From NCBI GenBank assembly GCA_945643635.1, contig CALZFC010000016.1, positions 1,481,001 to 1,545,000 on the forward strand: a stretch of 64,000 bases of DNA, read 5' to 3'. The position numbers were made by a program, and so were the translations under genes. Shown in pieces: positions 11,430-24,099 of this stretch (its first letter is position 1; each line of letters starts with the position of its first letter). This stretch comes from Allodiplogaster sudhausi. Lineage: Eukaryota > Nematoda > Chromadorea > Rhabditida > Diplogasteridae. The notes under the pieces are model-generated. The model saw nothing but the letters and a program-made list of their open reading frames with translations, was not told the DNA's origin and did not search any database.

Positions 11430-14237
11430 TTAGTTATTTTCCTCCGCATAAGACGAGTTCGTGTGATTCTGTGGACATCCAACATAGGATTCTTTAAGAA
11501 TGCTACACGGAGGACAGTCCTTTTCGAGGACGCAGTTTCCGCTGGACGCTCTCGTGTAGCCTTCCTTGCAGCGGCAGCCGCCGGCCAAAAGACCGCACCG
11601 ACGAGGGCACTTCTGAATACTTATTTATTGATTATTAGTTAGATATGGAATGATTATTTAGTGAACATTAATTGTTTACTGTTTGATCATCGATTAGCCT
11701 ATTTATGCATAGTACCTTTTAACTCGAATGACAAAAATCGAACTTAGATTCTCCCATAGTAGTGTTGAAGGGTGAATAAAATGGTATTCAACCTTATAAG
11801 CGCCTCGCATGTCGCCTCGCAGCCACTGAAACACTCGTCGAACATCTCATTCTTTCCGCATGATACGCAAAGTGGCCATGTTGAACACGAACCAGCATTG
11901 CAGGTCTGGAGCGGAGAGTGAGAAAGAGAAAGAGAGTGGGTTTAAAATGGGAATTGACAGAGTGAGAGAGAGAAGAAGTCAGCAGTAAGAGTGTAATATA
12001 ACGAGAGAGAATGAGAGAGTTAGAGAGAGACGAACCAAAGGTAGAGAGAGAGAGAGAATGCATGAAGGAGAAAGAGAAAACGACTGTTCTAGAGTTTTCT
12101 TCAGAAACAGAGAACGAGACCTGTTTCGCGACACAATGCTGCGTTCGCCAGCACTTCTTCGCCTCGCACGGATTCTCCGCCTTATTATCAACTTGCGGTG
12201 CCTCGTAGCATTTGGAAGTACCGTTCCGCAGCTTTAAATTTCATTTTATATCTCTTTTTATTATAATTTTAGTTTCAAAAATATAAGATGAATGGTTCTT
12301 AAAAGAAAAAAAGAAGATGTTTTTAATCAACGGCTTTACTTGCTCTTTCCATGATTTCTAAAAAGTACTATTTGTTAGGACATTTCGTAACTGATACATT
12401 GTATTCATTTAAACATTTATAAAGTGGCACCTGGCAGCTGTAGCCTGCTTCACACTTGGACGCGCAGCTCGTCTGTATCTGGCGAGGCTGATCTATAAAG
12501 AAGCGGTATTAAAGAACATTTATAAGTTTTCATCATTTACTATCAAATAATGTAATTAAGCAAAGGTTTTATTAGAACTAGTTCAACTAACGTGATACGC
12601 ATTGTGCGATACGTGGGCAATACATAGGAAAACCAAGGTAATAGTTGCATTGTCCCTGACATTGTAGTTGATTTTTTTATTTGATTTTGACTTCATAAAA
12701 TAAAAAAAAATAAATAAAATAATAAAACTAATGAAAACTCACATCTTCTTTTTCTACACATTTCGATCCCGTTGGACAAGACGCACCAGCGCATGGGTCG
12801 AAGTCTTCATCAGTGCCTGCAGTTCGAAAACAGTGTTGATACCGTATTTTCTGTGCTATCGCACATTGCCCTTTTGATCAATGTTGCCGGGAAAAAATGC
12901 TCCCTCAGAAAAGGAGATTTTGCACCGTCAGCCGATATACATCAAGGATACGAAAGGATATAATGTGGTCTGTGTCTTCGCTGGCGCGATTCTGCTTAAA
13001 TAATGAAGGTATGCATTCTAAATTAACAGCTGACAATGAATTTGAATATAAAATCGGGAAGCTGGATCACCGTCGAAACATTTCGCCTCCAGTGGGCACG
13101 GCAATTCCTTGCAGTCAGCAGCCTGTGGTTACGAGTTTATATGTATAATCAAACAACTTTGAAAATTGGATAATAATTGTAAGGCTCACCGGGACAGAGA
13201 AGCAATTTTGAGTGAAACCACATTTCTTCCTCTGGCACGGATCGTCTGCAAAATAAAAAATAAAAGGAGAACATTAAAATCGAAATTGCTATGACTGAGT
13301 TTAAACATTACGTTAAACACTTATATATGTACATAAATTCTACACCTACATATCACTGAATATTGGCGTACCTATACATATGCATCTAAAAAATAGTATG
13401 TTAAGTGTACAAAGATTCCGAGATTGACTATTGCGAACTAAAAGAGACAATTCCTCATAACGAAGTGATGGAAATTTCGCATGCGTTTTCCATTATTTCC
13501 TTCTCCCCAGTTTATTGTCATGAGTTTGTCAATAGAGCCTCGCACTTACTTTGAATACAGTCGGTCATCAACGGGCATGGCGGGTCGTTTTTCATGCAGT
13601 AGATACCCTGAAAGGAGAGCAGGAGTGCAGGAGATAGGGCGATAGAGAAACAGACAAACAAAGAGGGATATCGAATAGAGAAATATGCAATTTCTTGCAA
13701 ATGGAAACTATTTTGGACTTGAAAAGTAATCGCCATGAGTTTAGTGATGAATCTTGCATGACGTGCTAGATGAAGATGTTATGTAAGGCAGGAAAAATAT
13801 GTACGAAACCAGCTGCATGGCGCAGGAAGAGCCGTCTGCGCAGTTGATGCCAGCACACTCTTTGGGGATGTTAATGCAGCGAGCTTCCGCCTCGTAGCAA
13901 ATCCCGTTGAAGCATTCGGCCTTTTCAAGGAATGAAAAACATCAATTGCAATGCGTCCACATAGCTTCATATTCTTGGCAATAGCGTGGAAAGAGGAAAT
14001 GTAATGCTCTTTGTCAAGAAAGCACAAACGAGAACGGAACAAGGACAGCGCGTTCCAGTAATTCCGAACATTACACAAATATTTTATATACCAGAAAAAT
14101 AATCGTGAATTACGTTAAAATGCATGCAGAACTTGTTGTCCGAGCATGACTTGAATTCACAGAGATTTTCCGTCTTATTGATGCCAGAAAGCGCAAGCGA
14201 CCCCTGCTTCGCTTCGGCGATAACTGATCGAGCTGTG
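11430..14237 (-). CDS. TIL-D: secreted cysteine-rich protein with modules and one TIL domain, 5' exon missing
   Basis: Exons on the minus strand are at about 14237-14118, 13922-13813, 13609-13553, 13246-13190, 13122-13070, 12819-12743, 12662-12590, 12493-12429, 12235-12121, 11906-11793 and 11616-11430. Modules in order include LCEFKSCSDNKFC, CAGINCADGSSC, DPCQRKKCGFTQNC, DPCAGASCPTGSKC, TSCASKCEAGYSC and NPCEAKKCWRTQHC. The pre-TIL exon follows with CGKNEMFDECFSGCEATC, then the TIL exon KCPRRCGLLAGGCRCKEGY. The protein ends shortly after the TIL domain with an Asn-rich tail (YAEENN, stop TAA). The first exon needs a phase-1 signal peptide exon that was not found. ATG at 14379 (MKTVIILINFHI) looks like a signal peptide but has no matching donor. 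A foldback element starts 200 bp upstream and may have displaced the start. Confidence 0.68.
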
Positions 14238-15139
14238 AATATAGCCAGGTACTTGCTTTTTCCATGCCAAATTTTTGATTTATTTTTGAGGCCTACGTAT
14301 GTACACACATATATTTTTATCAAGAGAATTGCGTATATAAAATAATATGAAAATTAATAAGAATTATTACAGTTTTCATCTGCAAAAGCTCTTCGCAGGT
14401 TGAATTGGTCTTCAGCATTCATACATATGTATGTACAGTACCGCTCAGCGGCCAGGGGTCAATGCTATAGCGGCTATAGCGGCTATAGCCAAAAGAGGCC
14501 AAGCGAAATTAAGGCCTGTAACATTTTTGTTTTCAGAATTCATTGTTATTTCTGTCTTCAGGGCAATGTTCTGCATCCATTAAGCTCAAAAACTCTACAA
14601 AACAATGCATATTCACCAAAATGGAAAATCTTGTAAATAAGTGGTTCAGGAACACCACAATTAGTAGTGTGTGAATGTGTCATCGTTTCAGTGAAATTTA
14701 TAAAGGCACTTGCTCGAACTGTATAACAACTTTAAATTGCAGTTTCAAGCTTCATTTCGCATCCTTTTGTCTTATGAAGATACTTTTAATGCTACAAGTG
14801 AAAAAGGTATGGCAAAAAATTTTGCAAAAAAATCGGAAGAAATTAGCTCAAAAGAGGAACCGAACACCGGCTCTTCCGCCCATGCACATGCTAAGCATAC
14901 CAATGCTCCATCCAGCCATAATGTTCGCCAACTCGAAACAACTTTAGGAAACATTTTCACGACTTTTAAGAGTTTTAGAGTCCATGCCATAAAAATTCAT
15001 TGCTTTCAGTAGTGTTCTGTAAGTTGCCACATTTCAATTTCGAAAACAAAGTTTCGGGTTGTCTCATCTCCTCTCATCGGAATATTTTTTTACGAACGAA
15101 CTTTCCAGATTTGAATTCCAAACGATCAGAAAAACGTTT

Positions 15140-15215
15140 GCTGCGATTGGGGTTTGAACCTGTGACTTGCAAAATCGCAGGCTGGCGCTTAACCCACTGC
15201 GCCACACCTATCATA
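15140..15215 (-). repeat. tRNA-derived (SINE-like) sequence in left arm of foldback element
   Basis: Read on the minus strand it has an A-box-like GTGGCGCAGTGGG and a B-box-like AGGTTCAAACCCC about 40 bases later. The T stem does not pair well and no proper cloverleaf forms, so it is a tRNA-derived repeat and not a working tRNA gene. The mirrored copy is at about 15903-15968 on the plus strand. Confidence 0.55.
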
Positions 15216-15364
15216 TCCGTTCGCCTCCCAAGCCAAACTTTAGCAGTGGGTGAGCCACCTACTTCGAAAATTTACTCTCTCTCTCTCTCGATTTATTCTC
15301 CCTTTTCTTCGCTTTGAATTGCTTCGATTCCTCTTTGAGCTCTTATTTTGATTCTCCTTAATTT

Positions 15365-15455
15365 TCCTAGTCAAAACATTGTCCCGGTTATGATTCGTAC
15401 CTGCGACGCTCAAAACAGCGAGCTAACGCGCATCCTACTGCGCTACGCAGGCCAT
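15365..15455 (-). repeat. tRNA-like module, inner inverted pair (left)
   Basis: On the minus strand it reads GCGTAGCGCAGTAGGATGCG followed by CGTCGCAGGTACGAATC, resembling A and B boxes. A partner with the B-box-like CGCAGGTTCGAATCC lies on the plus strand at about 15700-15765. Together they form an inner inverted pair in the foldback element. Confidence 0.5.
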
Positions 15456-16681
15456 GTGCGGGCTCTGCGGCCACGAATTTAGAGCAACTTCGAGTCCACA
15501 GAGCAAAAAGTTACGTTACCCTTGGGTATTACTTATAAGTAAACCATTGAAAGTCAGTACAAAGTGTCCAGGCCGAAATCCAGATAGCGTCGCTGCAATC
15601 GCACTGATGCCAATTAAAGCTCAAAGGGGATTGCTAAAAGCGGAAACAAAGGGACAGTCAACGCCTGGCTTTAGGCCTCTGATGTGGCCTGCGGAACGCA
15701 GTAAGTTGCGCTCCAGCTTTTGAACTTTTGAGCGTCGCAGGTTCGAATCCCTACCGGGGCGAAAATTTGCCGAGGAAAAATTAAGGAGAGTCAAGATCGG
15801 AGCTCAAAGTGGAGGATTGTTCAAAGCGAAGCAAAGAGAGGGCAAATCAAGACGTAACACAGAGAACCACTTTCAAGGTTTTGCTTGGTCGAACAGACAT
15901 GATTGGTGTAGCGCAGTGGGTTAAGCGCTAGCCTGCGATTTTGCAAGTCACAGGTTCTAACCCCAATCGCAGCAAACGTTTTTCTGATCGTTTGGAATTC
16001 AAATCTGGAAAGTTCGTTCGTAAAAAAAATATTCCGATGAGAGGAGAGGAGACAACCCGAAACTTTGTTTTCGAAATTGAAATGTGGCAACTTACAGAAC
16101 ACTACTGAAAGCAATGAATTTTTATGGCATGGACTCTAACAACTCTTAAAAGCCGCCGTCAAAATGTTTCCTAAAATTGTTTCGAGTTGGCTAACATTAT
16201 GGCTGGATGGAGCATTGGTATGCTTAGCATGTGCATGAACGGAAGAGCCGGTGTTCGGTTCCTCTTTTGAGCTTATTTCTTCCAATTTTTTTTTGCAAGA
16301 TTTTTTGCCATACCTTTTTCACTTGTAGCATTAGAAGTATCTTCTCAAGACAAAAGGATGCAAAATAGAGCTTGAAACTGTAATTTAAAGTTGTTATACG
16401 GTTCGAGCAAGTGCCTTTATAAATTTCACTGAAACGATGACACATTCACACACTACTAATTGTGGTGTTCCTGCACCACATATTTACAAGATTTTCCATT
16501 TTGGTGAATATGCATTGTTTTGTAGAGTTTTTGAGCTTAATGGATGCAGAACATTGCCCTGAAGACAGAAATAACAATGAATTCTGAAAACAAAAATGTT
16601 ACAGGCCTTAATTTCGCTTGGCCTCTTTTGGCTATAGCCGCTATAGCATTGACCCCAGGCCGCTGAGCGGTACTGTATGTA

Positions 16682-17938
16682 CATAAATAGAAACAAAATG
16701 TTAAGTAGTTTTGCGATATGTCCATACAGATTCATCTATCAGGTTGCGGGTTAAATTTGATGAATATCGACAAACCGAGAAGGCAATCGAAGAAAAGTAG
16801 TCGGGAAATGTTCATCTGACAATGTCGTCGGCGCGAGCGTTAGTGACGGCTGGTTGTGCAACACGGACAATTCTTTGCATTGCACGTTCATGCCTTTATA
16901 TCCCCGGCTATGAGATAAGTAAATCCGGCTTTTACGTGCGTAAAACACAATCTTTGCGTGAATCATATCACATTCGCAGTTCAAATGCTCACTAGATGGA
17001 GTTTTTTTGTTCATATTGCACATTGATCTTATTACTTTATATATAACTTGTAAGCTTTAAAGCGCAAATAAAATAGGCACAAATACTCAAAAATTATGGC
17101 ATACTTCAATTTGTGCTTTAAAAAAACTTGTTAATTGAATCTGCCACATCATCACATCATTATTTCCTCTAGTTGAAAATCCACAGACCAATCTTTTGGA
17201 CAGCTCATCTTCTCATCGTTTACAATATTTGTGACGATGAGTGAGACAATGTGAAACAGGGACTACGCGAAACACTGTTTGTGATGGTGGTATTAAAAAG
17301 AGAAGAGTAAGTCGTCACATTACAACAAAGTATGTAATTCAACGAAGTTCGGTGTCTACGAAGTCAGCCGACCAACTAATCCTTCTTTCCAAACTTCGTC
17401 GGTATCGATTTCTAAAGCACCCTGAGGTCCTACCAAGGCCACTCATGTTTCATGTTCTTCTTGTCCATTTGTTGTTGAAAAGCGAAGTGCAAGCAAGTAA
17501 TATTGAAAAAAAGTTTTTGTTAAAATTTCAATTTTCATTTATTGTCTACTATTTGGTTTTAAAATAAATTATCGATTATTATATAGAGAATTCAACCAGA
17601 ACCTCCATGCAAAAAAATCATCCTAGCACCACTATGGTTGCCTCAGTTATTTTATACTTAAAATTTTGAGATGTGGTGCATGTTCAATCTAATTTACTGT
17701 ATAATTATTTACTTTCTATTTCCATATTCTACCTTATTGATGTAGTATATATATCTGTAGAATATTTTATGCATTTATTACTTTTCAAAAATACAATACG
17801 GTAACTTCTTTATGAAAGTCTAAGGGAGCAATAACTAAAATGATAACTTGCAAAACTTTATTCGCATTTACATTAACGGAGCACACTATTGGTCATAAAG
17901 GAAAGGAATGAGTGCGGGAAGTTTGAATGTTGACGAGT
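16682..17938. other. Intergenic region between TIL-E and the foldback element
   Basis: Open frames at 16751-17023 (minus) and 17241-17567 (plus) have no recognisable motifs or splice partners. The only supported signal is the polyadenylation motif of TIL-E. Confidence 0.4.
17857..17862 (-). terminator. Polyadenylation signal AATAAA of TIL-E
   Basis: AATAAA on the minus strand lies about 77 bases after the TIL-E stop codon, at the usual place for a 3' end signal. Confidence 0.55.
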
Positions 17939-20837
17939 CTAGCCATCGTCTTCTTCTTCGTCTGATGTCGTATTCGACTGCTTGCTGCTCGTTTTTGGAC
18001 ACTTGCTCTTCTTGACACAGTCGCCCTCGTCGTTGCGGAGGAAGCCTTCAGCGCAATCACAGCCCGGCATGCACATCATTTTGCAAACCTGAAGGTGCTG
18101 CTCGATGATGTGCCCACTCTTCGATCTCACTACCCTCTCTCCATCGCCATTTACCTCCCTCTCCCCTTTATTTCATTCCCCCCCCCCATTTCCTCTCTCT
18201 ACCCTTTCGACATCTCTCTCCCCCTTTACCTCTCTCTCTCTCTCTCGCCATTTCCCAACCAACTCTATCCTCATGACCGCACTGCGCCGAGCACGGCTTG
18301 CACTCGTAGAACTTCTCGTTCTGCTTGGTGCACTTCTCCTCGCTCGCCGTTCCATTTCCAGTCGAAGGACACTCCGCTTTCGGGATGCACTCGCCCTTGT
18401 CGTTGCGGAGGTAGCCGACGGCGCAGTCGCAGCCCTGTCTGCACGCCATCTTGCACACCTGCAATGGGGAATTCTCTTCTTGTACTCTCTCCTACTTTTC
18501 CTCTAATCCTATCTCTTTCTCTCTCTCTCTTCCTTATTTTCTCTTTTCCGCTCTCTCTCTCTCTCTCTCTTTCCTTCCATCTGCCTCTGCGTTTTTCAAA
18601 TAACTTTACCTTGCCTTCATTTCATTTAAACTCTTCAGTCTAAACCTCGTCCTCTTCTCCCTTCATGCACATGCAAGGAGATAATTACACAGTTCTCGAG
18701 TGAATAAGATACACGTACGACGATTACGATATATTTCTAATTTCGCGTAGTTTACAATCATTTTGTTATCAGTATCTTGCCTTCACACACGCACACGCTC
18801 TCTCACTCTCTCTCTAAATCTCGATCTGTTCTGGTGCAACCTACCCTGTCTTCATGGCCGCACTGGGTCGAGCAAGGCCTGCACTTGTAGAACTGCACGT
18901 TCGCCTGGGTACAGTTCTCGGGGTCATCAGACCCGACCACGGCCGGACACGCCTTCTCCGGGACGCAAGTGCCGTTGTCGTGACGAAGATAGCCCGACTT
19001 GCAGTCACAACCGGGAGAACATATCGCCATGCAGGCCTTAAGAATGTTTATTTTATATTTATTGTCTAAAAATATATTTATAATATTCTAAAGAGTGTTT
19101 TTTTTCTCGTTAATTTATCGATCTTAGATTCTAAATATTTGCATTTGCGATACAGAAAGCGTTGGATGGGTAGGACGAGAACTGACAAAGCCATCCTTCT
19201 GGTTACGCATGCTACAGCGGTTGTTGCACGGCATGCAGTCGTGGTGCTCCTCGTTGGCCGGACACGTCTCGTTGTTGTTGCTCGATGAGTCATCGTGCCC
19301 GACCTCGGGCGGACACGCCTTTTCCGGGACGCAGGTGCCGTTGTCGTGACGAAGATAGCCGGACTTGCAGTCACAACCAGGAGAACACATCTCCATGCAG
19401 GCCTTAAGAATGTTTAATTTATTTTTATTTAAAATAAGCAAAAAATCACAAACGAAAATATATTCACGTATATATAGAAAAATATGTGTTAGTTCATTAA
19501 TTTATCCATTTCAGGTACATATTAACGTTAGCGAGGCAGAAAGCGTTGGATGAGTAGGACAAGTACTGACAATTTTTGCGTTTTTATTGTTGCATCGGTT
19601 GTAGCACGGCTTGCAGTCGTGGTGCTTTTCGTTGGTCGGGCACGTCTCGTTGTTGTTGTTGCCGCCCGGACACCTACTTGCGAGGATGCAAGTGCCGTTG
19701 GCGGCGCGCAGGAAACCGGTCGCGCAGTCGCAGCCTGGCATGCACATCGCAGCGCACATCTAGGAAATTCAGATGGCGAAAAATAAAATAAAACATATTT
19801 AAATCTTAAAACAAAATACCTTCGTGAAGGATATAAAGAATTGGCAAAATTTTGTCCCGAAATTTAAAAAAAAGCTGCTTTAACAATTTTTCTCAGACAG
19901 ATTTGACCTTTGGAACGACACACAGTGGAATATTCTAGTAGAGGTGAAAACTTTGTCTGGAACAAAGTTTTCATATCTACTGAAAAAAATCCATTTTTTT
20001 TATTGGCATCGTCTTATATGCACTCGATGGAAATAAGAAAGAGCCAACAATGCGCATATGGTCAAAGCCGCATCTCTGACCGCACGGCTTGCACTCGTGG
20101 AACTGCTCGTTCTTGCCTGGGCACTCTGCAATTTATCTTTGACAATTTGCTTGTATGCCATGATAAAAGGAGAGAAATTCATTTTTTTCCTTTTAAACAC
20201 ATTAATTTTATGTTATTTTAAACTGCATGTAACATGGGTGGAATAAGACACTACTTTGCGAGCAATCCTTGTCGAGGACGCAGCTGCCATCGAGTGAGCG
20301 TTTGTAGCCATTCTTGCAGCGACAGCCGCCCGCCAAGCGACCGCAGTGACGAGTGCACATCTGTGGGGATTACTGATTTACTACTAGTGACTATTCATTG
20401 ATTTGTTCAAGGATTTATTGCAGGGCCGTCTGCAGTGAATTACAAAGGTTTACAATATATTGCAAGAACTGTACACTTGTTGATCCCTCTTTCGACATTG
20501 AATGAATATGTACATTGCAAATAAACGACTGCTACTCCGTATATCCATCGACGGAAAGTTTTTTGGCAAAATATTTTCACATCAATATCTTTGATGTTCC
20601 AACTTTTCTTTTCCTCAAAAATTTTTATTTGCCTCAAAAAGTTCTTTTCTCTAGCCTTTTTTCTTATTTTTGTTTTGCATTTCGGTTCGCCAACCATTTT
20701 CGGCTCTTCACAGGTGGCTTCGCAGCCTTCGAAACACTGATCAAAGGTCTCGTTCTTGCCGCACGTCACGCATAGTCCCCATGACGAGCACGAGGCACCG
20801 TGGCAGGACTGGACAGAAAAGATTGAAACAGGGTTAG

Positions 20838-20875
<38 letters not shown>

Positions 20876-23501
20876 TGAACGAGGGAAAGAGGTCATGGCG
20901 GAATATAACTGTAAAAAAGGCATAAATATCGGCTTTCATTATCCTTGTCGAAATTCGAAACGATTAAAACAGAAAGGAAAGAGAATTTCGTACATGCTTG
21001 ACGACGCAATGATCGTTGCTCGCGCACTTCTTCGTCTTGCACGGATTGGTCATGTCGGGCTTCGTTGAGGCTACGCATGTCGGTTTGCCGTTTTTAATCT
21101 ATGAAACTCATTTCCATGTCAACAAGACATACTTTTTTCTGAGTCATAGGATTTACGAAGACAAACCTCGCAGTGATCACCGGATTTGCACTTGGCTGTG
21201 CAGCTAGTAGGATTTGGGATTGGCAAAATGTGTGGACGAGCTGAAATAAGAGAATTTTTTAAAGGAAAACTGGGAATTAAGCTTTCAATAATATTTACTT
21301 CATTTTGTTCTTTATTTTGCATGAAATTAAACTGAAATATAACGTTATCATCAAAATATGTTTCGTCTGCTTAAAAAATACTGACGACTCGTGCAGCGGC
21401 CAACACGAGGGCAAGGCTCCTTCTTGCAAGCCACCTAAATGAACATTTTCCTTAATTTTTCTTCTTAAAAATTTTTTTTATTTGATTTTGATTTAAAAAA
21501 ATTTATTTGATCTTTGATTGAACTATATATAAATAAAAATGTAAAATTCAACTTGCCTCTGCTATCGCAACACAGATGGATCCCATTGGACAAGAGGTTG
21601 CAGCGCACGGGTCATACTCGTCCGTTGCTGGAATGAATACTACTTATTTCACCATTTGAAGATAAATTTAAATAATTTCGTACTTATTAAACTTGTCTCA
21701 CCATTGGCGCATTTTCCGACCAGCTTGCATGATGTTGAATTGCAGTTGGATTCCTGAATTATATATTTATTTAATTTTAATTCAAAACAACAATTTCTCT
21801 TTCTCTACTTTTAATTCCTTGCCCCTTCTTTATTTGGTTATTTCTTAATTATTTTTTTGAACTGGACGAAGGACCATGGATTCACGGTTAATGAAAAAGT
21901 ATTATCTGTCTTGTATTACCGGCTCTGAGATGCACACGAGCCCGCTGCTGCATCTCATAGTCATGCACGGGTCAGCTGAAAAAGCTGGTTAGTAATTTTT
22001 ATATTTCATTATATATTTTGATAATCCCTTCTTCGTTTGTCCATAACGTTTTGCTCACTTGCAATGCTGCAGAGGTGGTAAATATATTTTTGCACACATC
22101 CATACATATATACGTACATACATACAAATCTTAAATTTCCCACTTGGTCAAATCCATCGTTTGTGACGTTTTAACCTTTTCCATCCTTTATGAATAACAT
22201 GGTGCGGGTGTCTAGGATAAAAAGTAGATAAAATTTTGTAGCGCTGTTCCAGAATGCAAATGTCATGTGAATAATTGTGTGCGTGAAAAACATTCCTTGT
22301 TCCGGTAGATAGGCAATCTTATTCTCCCATGCTACTTATCGCCGTCTCTCCATCACACTGTCTCTCTATCTGTTTTCCTTTTTCTTTTTTCCACTTACCC
22401 TTTGCCCATCATAAATTTCTTTCCTTCTGCATGGAATATTCCGTAGGATACCCTTTTCCACACTCTAATGTCTTTTTCACGTGTTGGAGGAGTAAAAAAA
22501 GAAGGGAAGAGAAAGCCACACTTACCCTGGACGCACTTCGCAATCGCCGGACAAGGCGTAGCAAAGCATTGGACCTGTAAAGGGAGAATGTTAAGGAAAA
22601 AATAGAAATAGAGGGAGAAGATTATATATTTTACAAACGGAATATGAATACGTAAGTTATCGAATTCATTTCGGAACCGATTTTCTTTTTTTCAAATCTG
22701 GCAATGAGCCAAAACATTTGGAGAAAATCAACTTGCCTGTTCTTTGACACAGGTAAAACCAGATGCGCATTCCATGAGATTGCATGGATCTTCTTGCGGA
22801 TCGATAACTACGTCAGTCACATTTTCGATGTCGATGCAGCGAGCCTTTGGTTCCGGGCAGGGGGCGCGGAAACAGGCGATCTGCGATAAATTTCTGTATA
22901 TATTTTTTGCCAAAATAGATATTCAATATATTATAATGAGTTAAATAAGAAGACGGAGATAGAAAGGGTGTGAGAGTGCGCGAAAGCAAGAGACAATGCA
23001 TCAACCTCCTCGTAGACACAGGTTTTGTTAGGAGCGCAGGTTGTGAATGCACAAGGATTCATCGAAGGAATCGGATCGATCATAATTTCCGGGATCGGAT
23101 CGATGAGTGGGCCGGTCGGACCGCTCGCAGAATTCGGCAGAGCACGCAGCATCAAATCGTCGACGCATGTTGACCGAACTACGATTATTGATTATTGACT
23201 TACTATTTTCGATTTTGTATACAAATATTCTTTGTCATTAACTGGAATATTTAGTAAAATATCGCTTCTGTACTTATTTTCAAATAAGAGTCTACCCGGT
23301 GATTTTCATGCGCAAACGGGTCGCATGTTTACTTCAAACATGTTTGCCAAGATTCTTTTGTTAGCAAAGCGGCAATGTTGTATGAAATCCAAAGTTAGCC
23401 AACATGAGAGCTATCCATAAGCTTTGTTTAAAAGAAATTAAATAGAGGAAAGAAAACCAACCAAAAAGGCAGGCCAGCAGAGCTAGCAGTTCCCACATCA
23501 T
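17939..23501 (-). CDS. TIL-E: large secreted multi-domain TIL protein
   Basis: About 18 exons run from ATG at 23501 to TAG at 17939. Exon 1 (23501-23462, phase 1) encodes MMWELLALLACLF. Exon 2 (23178-23006) encodes a linker with repeated IDPIP and the module NPCAFTTCAPNKTC. Exon 3 (22880-22737) encodes CFRAPCPEPKARC and DPCNLMECASGFTC. Smaller module exons follow at about 22574, 21977, 21757, 21627, 21434, 21240 and 21100. The pre-TIL exon near 20811 has CGKNETFDQCFEGCEATC. TIL exons follow at about 20359, 20127, 19762, 19404, 19037, 18460 and 18090. From 19762 on, each exon pairs the second half of one TIL (MCMPGCDC..GFLR..NGTC) with the first half of the next. The tail is acidic (SDEEEDDG). 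Two introns have GC donors (after 22737 and 21557). A secreted protease-inhibitor array is inferred from the family. Confidence 0.82.
18227..18247. repeat. (CT)n tract in TIL-E intron
   Basis: Pyrimidine-rich intron sequence between two TIL exons. Further CT tracts occur at about 18511-18571 and 18799-18814, and a (GA)n tract at about 20841-20872. Confidence 0.85.
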
Positions 23502-23608
23502 CTCACAATTGTAACACGACAAACGTTGGTAAAGTTCTTTAAGCCGAATATGACCGGGATTTATGTACGGCTCGGCCGGTGCTCACTCACTTGCTGGAGT
23601 CTAGCCAG

Positions 23609-23615
23609 ATATATA
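23609..23615 (-). promoter_or_regulatory. Possible TATA box of TIL-E
   Basis: CTATATATC on the minus strand lies about 110 bases upstream of the TIL-E start codon. This is composition-based evidence only; no transcript start is visible. Confidence 0.3.
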
Positions 23616-24099
23616 GCGCCAGGTCATGGGATCAACTAAATCCCCCGGCTTTGCCTCGCCGTCCATCCAAACCCCTCCCTTTGCTTGTCACGAGCACGTG
23701 TAGTGTGTAATTGGCATCTCAAACCATCGTTGCAAATGCACTCAGATTAGGTAAAACTGAAGGTGTGAGACATCAAACAGCGATTGAACCTTCTGTGATC
23801 TTCAGCCAACTGTCTCTTTTTTTGCTGCATGACAATGGTCATCCCAATAGTGCAGATATTGCAGGTTCTTTATGGCCGACAAGTAAAATAATGTGAACAA
23901 ATATCGGATCAATTGATTTAGCAGCGGTAGTTTGGTCTTTTGTGTGAACGGTGTAGCATCGCTCGCTACATCGCGCAAACAGCTTATGAGTAAAAGGAAG
24001 CAAAAAAAAGAGGGAGAGAAGTAGGTAGTTGAGCGGTCAGCCAGAGACCATATCAAAAGAACATGAATTTGCTGCTAAGCGTTTCCTGCTGGGACCACG

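Larger units (their letters stand above)
14436..16675. mobile_element. Large foldback element with long inverted arms and nested tRNA-like sequences
   Basis: The ends are CAGTACCGCTCAGCGG and its inverse, CCGCTGAGCGGTACTG. Both are flanked by TATGTA (14430-14435 and 16676-16681), a probable 6-bp target duplication in an AT-rich context. The left arm spans about 14436-15220 and the right arm about 15890-16675, with small indels between them. The arms contain matching fragmentary open frames (14675-14947 plus, 16224-16445 minus) that resemble no known family. The middle holds a second, smaller inverted pair of tRNA-like modules. No transposase was recognised. Confidence 0.8.

Noticed and set aside
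14675..14947. Open frame repeated in both arms of the foldback element
   Set aside because: It is present only because the arms are inverted copies. The two versions differ by frameshifts and match no transposase I recognise.
15903..15968. Possible functional tRNA gene
   Set aside because: A- and B-box-like sequences are present, but the acceptor and T stems do not pair, and the copy is mirrored in the other arm. Better read as a tRNA-derived repeat.
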